Source: Lentzea nigeriaca (GTDB lineage: Bacteria; Actinomycetota; Actinomycetes; Mycobacteriales; Pseudonocardiaceae). Taken from it: a stretch of 64,000 nt of DNA. The stretch spans positions 434,001 to 498,000 of the forward strand of contig NZ_JAFBCX010000001.1 in assembly GCF_016907955.1 (NCBI RefSeq), written 5' to 3'. How positions within the stretch are numbered: the stretch's first letter is position 1; each line of letters starts with the position of its first letter. The notes under the pieces were generated by a model that saw only the letters and a program-made list of their open reading frames with translations, made no database searches and was not told the DNA's origin. Shown in pieces: positions 16,809 to 24,651 of the stretch. The position numbers and the translations under genes are program-made.

Positions 16809-18586
16809 TCCGCAACGCCCTGGCCGCGCTCGCACTGCCGTTCCGGGCCACACCGCTCGTCGCCACCGTCACGCTGGTGCTCACGGTGCTCGCCGGTGCG
16901 GCACCGGCGAGCGGCGCCTGGCTGACGATGCTGCTCGTCGACGAGCTCACCTCGGGCACGGCGAGCGCGGGCAGGGCTGCGTTCCTCGCGGTCGCGTCGG
17001 CGCTCGTCGGCGGGCTCGCGATCGCGGTGCTGTACCTCGGCGGGCACCTCGGCGAGGTCGTGCACCAACGCGTCACGCTGACCGTGGAGAGCAGGCTGTT
17101 CCGGCGGATCGCCACGCTGCCGGGGCTGCGGCAGATCGAGGATCCCGCGTTCCACGACCGCTTGCGGCTCGCCGAGCAGGCGGCGCAGGAGGCACCCGGC
17201 ACGATCTCGCAGTTCACGCAGGAGCTCGTCAGGTCGGTCGTGCTGCTGGTGAGCTTCACCGGCGCGTTGCTGGTCGTGTGGCCTCCGATGACGTTGCTGC
17301 TGCTCGCTTCCGTGGTGACGGCGGTGTTCGCACGGCTCGCCACCGCACGGCGTGAGGCGGCGACGGAAGAAGCGTGGGTGGCGACCGACCGACGGCGCCT
17401 TTTCTACCGCGCGCTGCTCACGGATGTGCGGGCGGCCAAGGAGATCCGGCTGTTCGGGCTCGGGGAGTTGTTGCACACCAGGATGATCGGCTCGCTGGCG
17501 ACGGTGTCGGGCGCACGGCTGGCGGCGGCGCGGCGGGGAACCCTGGTGCAGAGCGCGTTGGCACTGCTCGGGGCCGTCGTGGCCGGCGCGGGAACCGTTG
17601 TGGTGGCGGTGAACGTGGTGTCCGGCCGGTCCTCGGTCGGCGATCTCGTGCTGTTCCTGGGCGCGGTCGCGGGCGTGCAGACCGGGCTGTCCGGCGTGGT
17701 GCTGCAGCTCGGCGAGGCAGGACGCGCGGTCAAGCTCTTCGGCCACTACCTCGACGTCGTCGACACGCGTGACGACCTGCCGGCGGGAACCCGCACACCC
17801 GCCGAGGCGACGATCGAGCTGCGGGACGTCTGGTTCCGCTACTCCGACGACGGCCCGTGGGTGCTGCGCGGCGTGAACCTGACGATTCCCGCGGGTGCGG
17901 CCGTCGGCCTGGTCGGCGTGAACGGCGCGGGCAAGAGCACGCTCGTCAAGCTGCTGTGCCGGTTCTACGACCCGCAGCGGGGCACGATCACGTGGGGTGG
18001 AACCGACCTCCGCGAGCTGGACGTCGAGGAGCTGCGCAAACGGATCGGCGTGGTGTTCCAGGAGTTCATGACCTACGACCTGACCGCGGCGGAGAACATC
18101 GGCATCGGCCAGGTGCGTGATCTCGACGACCGGCCGCGAATCGTTGCGGCCGCTGAGGTGGCGAGGGTCGCGGACACGCTCGAAGCGCTGCCCAACGGCT
18201 ACGACACGGTCCTGTCCCGAACGCACGCGGACGACGAACGGACGGGCGTCACGTTGTCCGGCGGGCAATGGCAACGGGTCGCGCTGGCACGCTGCCTGAT
18301 GCGCGGCGATGCCGAGCTGATGATCCTCGACGAGCCCACGTCCGGCCTGGACGCCGAGGGGGAGCACCGCGTCCACGACACGCTGCGGCGGCACGCGGAG
18401 GGACGCACCAGGTTGCTGATCTCCCACCGGATGGCGGCACTGCGCGGTGCCGACCTCATCGTCACGTTGGTGGACGGCCGCATCGCCGAACAGGGCAGCC
18501 ACGACGAGCTGATGGACGCCGACGGCGAATACGCCCGGCTGTTCCGCCTGCAGGCGGACGGATACCAGGATGCGAGGGTCGGTTGA
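16805..18586 (+). CDS. ABC exporter (fused membrane and ATPase domains), locus A
   Basis: This 593-residue half-transporter has about six membrane helices in residues 1-330 and a C-terminal ATPase with Walker A VNGAGKST (about 371-378), Q-loop VFQEFM, signature LSGGQWQR (about 483) and Walker B LMILDEPTSGLD (about 507). All catalytic residues are present, so it should work as a homodimer. It has no N-terminal C39 peptidase, unlike many bacteriocin exporters; cleavage is probably left to the signal peptidase encoded next. Overlaps of 4 bp upstream and 1 bp downstream show tight coupling. The locus B exporter is a close paralog in layout and motifs. Inferred cargo is the cysteine-rich peptide. 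Confidence 0.92.
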   Translation: MIRNALAALALPFRATPLVATVTLVLTVLAGAAPASGAWLTMLLVDELTSGTASAGRAAFLAVASALVGGLAIAVLYLGGHLGEVVHQRVTLTVESRLFRRIATLPGLRQIEDPAFHDRLRLAEQAAQEAPGTISQFTQELVRSVVLLVSFTGALLVVWPPMTLLLLASVVTAVFARLATARREAATEEAWVATDRRRLFYRALLTDVRAAKEIRLFGLGELLHTRMIGSLATVSGARLAAARRGTLVQSALALLGAVVAGAGTVVVAVNVVSGRSSVGDLVLFLGAVAGVQTGLSGVVLQLGEAGRAVKLFGHYLDVVDTRDDLPAGTRTPAEATIELRDVWFRYSDDGPWVLRGVNLTIPAGAAVGLVGVNGAGKSTLVKLLCRFYDPQRGTITWGGTDLRELDVEELRKRIGVVFQEFMTYDLTAAENIGIGQVRDLDDRPRIVAAAEVARVADTLEALPNGYDTVLSRTHADDERTGVTLSGGQWQRVALARCLMRGDAELMILDEPTSGLDAEGEHRVHDTLRRHAEGRTRLLISHRMAALRGADLIVTLVDGRIAEQGSHDELMDADGEYARLFRLQADGYQDARVG

Positions 18587-18921
18587 TGTGGATCAGGGTG
18601 ACGGTGCGCGGCAACAGCATGGCGCCGACACTGCACGACGGCCAGAAGCTCGTGGCGCGCAGGCTCCTCCGCCGGAGCCCGCGCCGCCGCGAGGTGATCG
18701 TGTTCCGGGTGCCCGACCCCGAGCTGCCGCACCGGATCAAACGCGTCGCGGCCGTCGCCGGTGACGCCGTTCCGGACTGGCTCGCCCCCACGTTGCCCGG
18801 CACCCCACACGTGCCGGCCGGTTTCGTGGCCGTGGAGGGCGACAACCCGCGGTCGCAGGACTCCCGTCAGCTGGGACTCATCGACTGCCGCGACATCGTC
18901 GGCACCGTGCGCGGCGCCTGA
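18586..18921 (+). CDS. Small S26-family signal peptidase, locus A
   Basis: This 111-residue protein keeps the catalytic Ser in RGNSMAPTLHDG (S11) and Lys in HRIKRVAAVAGD (K52) and the later box GDNPRSQDSRQLG of type I signal peptidases. It lacks the usual N-terminal membrane helix, so it must be soluble or held by the exporter complex. The start ATG overlaps the ABC stop as TGATG. Its place in the operon and the AGA-Cys boundary in the peptide suggest that it removes the leader. The 3' end overlaps the convergent XRE gene by 55 bp. Confidence 0.85.
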   Translation: MWIRVTVRGNSMAPTLHDGQKLVARRLLRRSPRRREVIVFRVPDPELPHRIKRVAAVAGDAVPDWLAPTLPGTPHVPAGFVAVEGDNPRSQDSRQLGLIDCRDIVGTVRGA

Positions 18922-19154
18922 GCGCGTTTGCAGGCCGCCACCCACCGCTGCCGCCAGCCCATCGGGTCGCCACCGCACGCCTGCGCGATCGCCAGAACCG
19001 TGTCGAGCTTGGGAAAGCGGCGGCCGGTCAACGCGTCGTGCAACGTGCTGCGGGCACACCCGGTGCGGCGCGCCAGCTCGCGGTAGGACAAGCCGACCAG
19101 CAACCGCAGCTCGTCCAGGTCGACGCCCAGCTCTGCCCTGCCCCCTGTGATCAT
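18867..19154 (-). CDS. Small XRE-family DNA-binding protein
   Basis: This 95-residue protein is essentially one helix-turn-helix: LDELRLLVGLSYRELARRTG followed by CARSTLHDALTGRRFPKLD. Short stand-alone proteins of this type are common in actinomycetes and often precede larger signalling proteins from which they were split. The last 18 residues lie over the 3' end of the signal peptidase gene of locus A on the other strand. It could regulate the peptide locus, but nothing in the sequence shows this. Confidence 0.75.
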   Translation of the reverse strand: MITGGRAELGVDLDELRLLVGLSYRELARRTGCARSTLHDALTGRRFPKLDTVLAIAQACGGDPMGWRQRWVAACKRAQAPRTVPTMSRQSMSPS

Positions 19155-19206
19155 CCAGACTCCTGTGTCGAAGGTCCTCCGTCCCTCTCCTCAGCCCACT
19201 GCATGG

Positions 19207-20019
19207 TTACCCGAGCCCGATCGAATTCGCCACTTTGCTTTTTGCGGCTTCGTTCGGACGGCGCGTGAGCACCAACGGCCCGTCCTCGGTGATCGCCACG
19301 GTGTGCTCGGAATGCGCCGTGCGCGACCCGTCCGCGGACCGCAGCGTCCACCCGTCGTCGTCGAAGACGATCCGGTCGGTCGTGGCGGCCAGCCACGGCT
19401 CGATGGCGATGGTCAGGCCGGGGCGCAACTTCATGCCGTGCCCGCGCCGCCCGTTGTTCGACACGTGCGGCGCCTCGTGCATGGTCCGCCCGATCCCGTG
19501 CCCGCCGAACTCGAGGTTGGGCGTGTACCCGAACTCCGCGGCCACCTCCCCGATCGCCGCCTCGATGTCCCCCATGCGGTTGCCGGGCCGCGCCGCCTCG
19601 ATCGCGGCCTCCAACGCCACCTCGGTAGCCCGAATGAGGTGCAGATCCTCGTCACGCGGAGTACCGACGATGATCGACACGGCGGAGTCGGCCACCCACC
19701 CGTCGACGCTGACGGCGATGTCCATCGTCAGCAGATCCCCGTCCTGCAACACATGGCTCTTCGGCAACCCGTGCAGCACCGCGTCGTTGACCGACAGGCA
19801 GATGACGTTGCGGAACGGCCCGCGCCCGAACGAGGGCGAGTAGTCCCAGTAGCACGACTCGGCGCCGCGCTCCTCGATCATCCGGCGCGCGTGGTGCTCC
19901 AGGTCGAGCAGGTTCACGCCGACCGCGGCCACCGTCGACAGCTCGTCGAGCAGCTTCCCGACGAAACGACCGGTGACGTGCATGCGCTCGATCTCGGCTG
20001 GCGACTTGAGTTCGATCAA
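19207..20019 (-). CDS. map: Methionine aminopeptidase, type I
   Basis: This 270-residue enzyme removes N-terminal Met from new proteins. The metal ligands of the pita-bread fold are visible: Asp in LTMDIAVSVDGWVADSA (two Asp), His in GGHGIGRTMHEAPHV, Glu in IAIEPW and a final Glu in HSEHTVAI. I chose the TTG at 20019 because GGAGGAA lies 5 bp upstream and the protein then begins LIELKSPAEIERM, the normal family N-terminus; the open frame extends to 20133 but that part is not family-like. A palindrome with a -10-like core lies directly upstream. Confidence 0.9.
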   Translation of the reverse strand: MIELKSPAEIERMHVTGRFVGKLLDELSTVAAVGVNLLDLEHHARRMIEERGAESCYWDYSPSFGRGPFRNVICLSVNDAVLHGLPKSHVLQDGDLLTMDIAVSVDGWVADSAVSIIVGTPRDEDLHLIRATEVALEAAIEAARPGNRMGDIEAAIGEVAAEFGYTPNLEFGGHGIGRTMHEAPHVSNNGRRGHGMKLRPGLTIAIEPWLAATTDRIVFDDDGWTLRSADGSRTAHSEHTVAITEDGPLVLTRRPNEAAKSKVANSIGLG

Positions 20020-20041
20020 CGTGTTCCTCCGTAGGCTGGCA

Positions 20042-20059
20042 CCGGTATAACTATACCGG
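20042..20059. promoter_or_regulatory. Palindromic operator/-10 upstream of map
   Basis: CCGGTATA (20042-20049) and TATACCGG (20052-20059) are perfect arms around two bases. On the minus strand the centre reads TATAGT, close to a -10 hexamer, about 20 bp before the map ribosome site. A repressor binding here would switch off this promoter. It is strikingly AT-rich for this genome. Confidence 0.55.
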
Positions 20060-20144
20060 GCCTGTCCTGGAGGCCGCGCGAGCGGCTGAACAACGTCACC
20101 TGGGTGGGCGACCTGGTTTGCTTTGACCCGCACCCGTCTCCACA

Positions 20145-20708
20145 GTGCCGGGCATGAAGCAGGTGCTGCAGCGCAGGATCGACTCGACGTTCGCCCACTA
20201 CGACGTCAACCGCAACGGGGTCATCGAGCTGGCCGACATCTACGCGCTGGCCGATCGGCTGCTGCGGGCGTTCGGCGAGCCGGCGTCGTCCGAGCGTGGC
20301 CGGGAGCTGGTCGACGCCCACGACCGGTTCTGGGAGTTGCTGGTCGAGCACTGCGACGCCGACCGCGACGGGCGGATCGGGCCTGAGGAGTACCGGGCCG
20401 CGATGATCTCGACGTTCATCGAGGACGGGTCGTTCGACGCGGACTTCCTCGAGGTCGTCCAGTCGTTGCTGGACATCGCGGACACCAACGGCGACGGGCG
20501 GGTCGACGCCGGCGAGTTCGGGGTGTTGCTGAAGGCGCGGGGGCTCAGCGAGGAGGAGTGCGGGCTGGCGTTCGCGCACCTCGACACGGACGGCGACGGG
20601 GCCATCAGCGTGCAGGAGTACGTCACCGCGGTGCGGGACTTCTACACCAACCCGGCCGACAACACGCCCGGCAGCTGGCTCTACCCGGCGTCGTTGCAGC
20701 TGACGTAG
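20145..20708 (+). CDS. Four-EF-hand calcium-binding protein
   Basis: This 187-residue protein has four EF-hand loops: DVNRNGVIELAD, DADRDGRIGPEE, DTNGDGRVDAGE and DTDGDGAISVQE. All keep ligands at positions 1, 3, 5 and 12 with the Gly at 6; loop 1 ends in Asp rather than Glu. This is the calerythrin-like family of actinomycetes (the Saccharopolyspora erythraea protein is the type member), thought to buffer or sense calcium. No signal peptide is present, so it is cytoplasmic. The start may be GTG 20145 or ATG 20154; neither has a good ribosome site. A strong terminator follows directly. Confidence 0.92.
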   Translation: MPGMKQVLQRRIDSTFAHYDVNRNGVIELADIYALADRLLRAFGEPASSERGRELVDAHDRFWELLVEHCDADRDGRIGPEEYRAAMISTFIEDGSFDADFLEVVQSLLDIADTNGDGRVDAGEFGVLLKARGLSEEECGLAFAHLDTDGDGAISVQEYVTAVRDFYTNPADNTPGSWLYPASLQLT

Positions 20709-20742
20709 GGGGGAAAGGGGGCAGGGCAGCCCCCTTTCCCCC
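20709..20742. terminator. Bidirectional intrinsic terminator
   Basis: GGGGGAAAGGGGGC (20709-20722) pairs perfectly over 14 bp with GCCCCCTTTCCCCC (20729-20742) around a 6-nt loop. It fills the whole space between the stops of the EF-hand gene and the convergent esterase gene. Confidence 0.8.
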
Positions 20743-22284
20743 TCAGGCGCAGCGGAAGCTCGACGCCAGCTTCGGGTCGCCGCCGCGGTACCGCGAGAAC
20801 CGCGGCAGCGGGCACAGGTCACGAGTCGCGTCGGCCGACGCGCCGGGCAGCACGGCGGGAGCCTTGCCGTGCTCCACCCAGTCGACGAGGGCGCCGAGCG
20901 GGTCGACGGGCGCGGCGCCGTTGCCGCCGAAGCAGTGGTCGACGCCGGGGGCGAGGAACAGGCGGTAGAAGTCGTTCACGTAGCCCATGCGCCGCTCCAC
21001 GTCCTCGCGGTACTTCAGCGTGCCGCCGGGTGGGATGAGCTGGTCGTTGGTGCCGATGAACGTGATCAGCCTGCCACCGGAACGACGGAACGCCGAGAGG
21101 TCGGGGTTCGAGGTGCCGATGATGTCGTCGTACTCCCGGACCGACTGCCGGAACAGGTCGCGGTACTGCTGGTAGGTGAGCTTCGAGGTGTCGAAACCTG
21201 GCTGCTTGAGCAGGAAGCTCTGCACCCACGCCACGGCCACCGGGAAACCGGGTCCGGGATAGGTGGGCAGCGTGCCCGCGAGCCAGAGTGGGTCGGCGCC
21301 CTTCGGCAGGCCCGGCCACAACGGCTCGCCGCGCTCGTCGGTCGGGCCGTTCCAGATCTTGCGCATCACGTCGGCGTCGGCGGTCGTGACGGTGACTTCC
21401 TTGCCGTCGCAGACGACGACCTTGCCGACGAGGCGGCGCGGGTCGTAGCCGCAGCGGTCGGGGCGGTCGACGATCTGGTTCCGCACGCCGTCCGACGCGT
21501 CGCAGGCCTCCACGGCGGCCTTCCGGAACTCGGCCAGCACGCAGTTGCCGACGATGTGGCCGTCCTGGTTCTGCACGATCTGCGGCCACAGGGTCGCCAC
21601 CGCGAACCGGGTCCAGTTCACGGCCGGGGCGTTGGCGAGGATGCCGTCGTAGTCGTCCGGGTGGTTCTGCGCCTCGGAGTAGCCCTGGCGGCCGCCCGTC
21701 GAGCAGCCGTTCCAGTAGGAGTACGACACCGAACGCCGGTAGTGCTTGCGCACCACGTCCTTGGCGATCACCGACGACTCGTGCACCGACCGCGTCGCGA
21801 AGTTGGTGAGCAGCGTCTTGTTCACCTGGCCTGCCGACGTCAACGCCCAGCTGGTGTCGAGGCCCGTCAGCACACCGGCGTCGGTGGTGACGGCGGTGTA
21901 GCCGTCCTTCACGGCCTGCACGAGCGGGGCGCCGGTGTCACCGGCGGCGTACGCGCTGCCGCCCACGCCCTGCAGACGGCCCGACCAGCCGGTCTCCGGG
22001 AGCGCGACCACGATCTTCACGTGGTCGTCCTGGTGGGTGAGCGTGACGGTGAGCTCGCAGTACGCGGGCACGTCGTGGATCGGTGGTGGTGCGGACAAAG
22101 GGGTTTGCGGGAACGTGACGGTCCCGCCCGGACGGCGCACGGCGTCCACGGACTCGATCTTCGCGCCGGCCGGGGCCGTGACCGGCACCGCGGCGCAGGA
22201 AGGGCTGCTCGCCGACGCCGGCGCGAGGGGCGCCAAGCCGGTCAGGAGCAGGGTTGTGGCCAACAGCTTCGTCAATCGTCTCAC
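20743..22284 (-). CDS. Secreted tannase/feruloyl esterase-family hydrolase
   Basis: This 513-residue protein has an N-terminal signal peptide (Arg pair, hydrophobic core LLATTLLLTGLAPLAPASA). The nucleophile region is NGCSTGGRQG, with the Cys before the Ser, and a second Cys sits directly after the His in PGVDHCFGG; this Cys-Ser ... His-Cys disulfide arrangement is the mark of the tannase family. The acid is in FIGTNDQLIPP. It should cleave ester bonds of plant phenolics such as gallate or ferulate esters outside the cell. The gene stands alone on the minus strand between two terminator-like elements. Confidence 0.88.
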   Translation of the reverse strand: MRRLTKLLATTLLLTGLAPLAPASASSPSCAAVPVTAPAGAKIESVDAVRRPGGTVTFPQTPLSAPPPIHDVPAYCELTVTLTHQDDHVKIVVALPETGWSGRLQGVGGSAYAAGDTGAPLVQAVKDGYTAVTTDAGVLTGLDTSWALTSAGQVNKTLLTNFATRSVHESSVIAKDVVRKHYRRSVSYSYWNGCSTGGRQGYSEAQNHPDDYDGILANAPAVNWTRFAVATLWPQIVQNQDGHIVGNCVLAEFRKAAVEACDASDGVRNQIVDRPDRCGYDPRRLVGKVVVCDGKEVTVTTADADVMRKIWNGPTDERGEPLWPGLPKGADPLWLAGTLPTYPGPGFPVAVAWVQSFLLKQPGFDTSKLTYQQYRDLFRQSVREYDDIIGTSNPDLSAFRRSGGRLITFIGTNDQLIPPGGTLKYREDVERRMGYVNDFYRLFLAPGVDHCFGGNGAAPVDPLGALVDWVEHGKAPAVLPGASADATRDLCPLPRFSRYRGGDPKLASSFRCA

Positions 22285-22351
22285 GCGGCGCGACGCTAGG
22301 TGCCGTAGCTGAGTCGTCGCGCCCGTCAGGTGACGCTACCCGTGTACGTCA

Positions 22352-22373
22352 CCGTCACCGGACCGGGTGACGG
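22352..22373. promoter_or_regulatory. Inverted repeat between esterase and kinase genes
   Basis: CCGTCACC (22352-22359) and GGTGACGG (22366-22373) form a hairpin in the 120-bp divergent region. It lies about 30 bp upstream of the kinase start and could be an operator. Confidence 0.35.
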
Positions 22374-22404
22374 CGCGGGGTGATCGGCTGAGAAACTTCC
22401 CGCC

Positions 22405-23895
22405 ATGCGCGAGGTGGGCAACAGACGCTACCGGCTGCTCCGCGAGCTGGGGCGTGGCGGCATGGGGGCCGTGTGGCTCGGCAAGGACACCGTGCTCGGC
22501 CGTGACGTCGCGGTCAAGGAGCTGTTGCTGCCGGGCAACGTTCCCGTCGCCGAACGGGTCGTCTACCAGGAGCGGGTGCTGCGCGAGGCCAGGATCGCGA
22601 GCCAGCTCAGGGATCCGGCCGTGGTCACCGTGTTCGACCTCATCACGGAGGACGACCAGACGTTCATCGTGATGGAGCTGATCGACGCTCCGACGCTGGA
22701 CGAGCTGGTCGACCTCGACGGCCCGCTCGACGTCAAGGCCGCGGCCACGCTCGCGCAGCAGCTGCTGAACGCGCTGGAGGCCGCCCACGAGTCCGGTGTC
22801 GTGCACCGGGACGTCAAGCCCGGCAACGTGATGGTGCCCGGCAGGGGTACCGCGAAGCTCACCGACTTCGGCATCGCCCAGTCGATCGACGACCCCCGCC
22901 TGACCGCGACCGGGACGTTGATCGGCTCGCCCGCCTACATGTCGCCGGAACGTCTCGCGGGCGGGCCGGCGACGCCCGCGTGGGACCTGTGGGCGTTGGG
23001 CGCGACGCTCTTCTACGCCGTCGAGGGCAGGGGCGCGTTCGACCGGCCCACCACCTCGGCGACGATCCTCGCGGTGATGAGCGAACGGCCGCAGCCGCGG
23101 GTGTCCGGTCCGCTGGGCGAGCTGATCACCGGGCTGCTCGAGCCCGATCCGGAACGCCGGTTGGGTGCCGCGCAGACACATCGGCTGATCGAACGCGCGT
23201 TGCACTCCGAGCCCGGAGCCGCGTTGACGCAACAGGTTCCGCCCGCGCCACCGATTCCGTCCGCGCCACCGGTCGTGCTCCCCCCGACCCCTCGCAAACG
23301 GCGCCCGATCGCCCTGATCCTCTCGGCGACGCTGACCCCGCTGTTCCTGGTCGGCGCGCTGATCTCGTTGTACCTCACCGTGTTCAAGCCGATGCTGGAC
23401 AACCTGCAGGCCGGTGACCGGCAGGACGGTCCGGTGAGCACGGTGGCGATGCAACCGGTGCTGACCAGGGGACCGGGCGGCGACCTCGGGGAGGACACGC
23501 TGCGCGTGGTGACCAGCAGCGGGTGCCTGACCTGGACCCCGGCCAAGGGCGCCCCGAAGATCGACTCCAAGAACCGGGTCGGCTGCTACGCCGAGCACGA
23601 CACCGAGTTCCTGTACTCGACCCTCGCGAACACCGAGACCGAGAAGGACGTGCCGTACCCCGGTACCGAGGAGCTGACGAAGATCGGCGGTACCAGGTGC
23701 GCGCGCATGTTCCTGTCGGACAAGGTGGCCGGCCAGGACAAGGAGAAGACGCTGCGGTACTGGGTGATCATCCCCACCGCGGAGGCGTGGAAGATGAAGA
23801 CCGAGAACGGTTACCGCAACTCGGACCGCCTCATCCACTGCTTCGTGGGCAAGGCGGACGGCTCCAAGCTGACCGAACCGATCGTGAAGAGCTGA
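22405..23895 (+). CDS. Membrane serine/threonine protein kinase (PknB-like)
   Basis: This 496-residue protein has a complete Hanks-type kinase domain (about 8-265): Gly-loop LGRGGMGAVWLG, Lys in DVAVKELLL, catalytic loop VVHRDVKPGN, DFG in LTDFGIAQ and SPAYMSPE. A Pro-rich linker and one membrane helix (about 302-322, LSATLTPLFLVGALISLYL) lead to an extracellular domain of about 170 residues without PASTA repeats, which probably senses an unknown signal. Two cysteines in the outer domain may form a disulfide. It is monocistronic as far as can be seen. Confidence 0.92.
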   Translation: MREVGNRRYRLLRELGRGGMGAVWLGKDTVLGRDVAVKELLLPGNVPVAERVVYQERVLREARIASQLRDPAVVTVFDLITEDDQTFIVMELIDAPTLDELVDLDGPLDVKAAATLAQQLLNALEAAHESGVVHRDVKPGNVMVPGRGTAKLTDFGIAQSIDDPRLTATGTLIGSPAYMSPERLAGGPATPAWDLWALGATLFYAVEGRGAFDRPTTSATILAVMSERPQPRVSGPLGELITGLLEPDPERRLGAAQTHRLIERALHSEPGAALTQQVPPAPPIPSAPPVVLPPTPRKRRPIALILSATLTPLFLVGALISLYLTVFKPMLDNLQAGDRQDGPVSTVAMQPVLTRGPGGDLGEDTLRVVTSSGCLTWTPAKGAPKIDSKNRVGCYAEHDTEFLYSTLANTETEKDVPYPGTEELTKIGGTRCARMFLSDKVAGQDKEKTLRYWVIIPTAEAWKMKTENGYRNSDRLIHCFVGKADGSKLTEPIVKS

Positions 23896-23961
23896 CGGAC
23901 CTGTCACATCCGCGCGGGCGATTGTGTCTACTCCACAGGAACCCACGAAAGGATCAAGAGA

Positions 23962-24432
23962 GTGTCCTACCCAGAGAAGGTGTACTTCGGCGAGTCCGGT
24001 GAGGTCAGCGCGACCTTCCGCCCGGCGAGCACCCCCGTCGACACCGGCCGGCCCGACAGCGGCATCCACTACCTCGCGACCACCGAGACCACGCGCGGCG
24101 AGTTCGGGCTCTACCGGGTCATCATGAAGCCGAGGGCGGGCGGACCGAGTACACACTTCCACCGCACGATCTCGGAGTCGTTCTACGTCCTCGACGGCAC
24201 CGTGCGCATCTATAACGGCGACCAGTGGATCGACACGAAGCCGGGTGACTTCGTGTACGTGCCGCAGGGCGGTCTGCACGCCTTCCGCAACGACGCCGAC
24301 GTCTCGGCCGAGATGTTGCTGCTGTTCACGCCGGGCGCGCCGCGCGAGGAGTACTTCGAGAAGCTCGGCACCGTCTCGAAGGACGACCTCACCGCGTTCC
24401 GCGAGAAGCACGACTCGTACTTCCTCGACTGA
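23962..24432 (+). CDS. Cupin-domain protein
   Basis: This 156-residue protein is a single cupin barrel. Motif 1 lies in GPSTHFHRTISESFYVLDG and gives two His and a Glu as metal ligands; motif 2 lies in PGDFVYVPQGGLHAFRN with the last His. Such proteins can be dioxygenases, isomerases or binding proteins; the substrate is not evident. GTG start at 23962 follows GAAAGGA. It ends 24 bp from the stop of the convergent ferredoxin gene. Confidence 0.85.
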   Translation: MSYPEKVYFGESGEVSATFRPASTPVDTGRPDSGIHYLATTETTRGEFGLYRVIMKPRAGGPSTHFHRTISESFYVLDGTVRIYNGDQWIDTKPGDFVYVPQGGLHAFRNDADVSAEMLLLFTPGAPREEYFEKLGTVSKDDLTAFREKHDSYFLD

Positions 24433-24456
24433 ACCCGCACGCGGCGCGCCCTGCAC

Positions 24457-24651
24457 TCAGTCCTTCACGAGGATGGCGGACGCAGGGCACACCGCCGCCG
24501 CGTGCCGCACGTCATCCGCGCGGGCCTCCGGTGGGCTTGCGTCCAGCAAATCCACCAGGCCGTCGGAGTCCCGCTGGTCGAACACGTCGTCCGCGGCGAG
24601 CACGCACTGCCCGGCGCCGACGCACTTCTCCAGATCCACCTCGACCTTCAC
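24457..24651 (-). CDS. [3Fe-4S]/[4Fe-4S] ferredoxin, P450 partner
   Basis: This 64-residue ferredoxin begins KVEVDLEKCVGAGQCV and ends in AAVCPASAI. It has three cluster cysteines, with Ala or Gly where a fourth would stand, as in single-cluster 3Fe-4S ferredoxins that feed electrons to bacterial P450s. The GTG start at 24651 overlaps the P450 stop as GTGA and has GGAGG 6 bp upstream; the upstream GTG at 24663 is less likely. Co-translation with the P450 shows that it is the electron donor. Confidence 0.9.
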   Translation of the reverse strand: MKVEVDLEKCVGAGQCVLAADDVFDQRDSDGLVDLLDASPPEARADDVRHAAAVCPASAILVKD

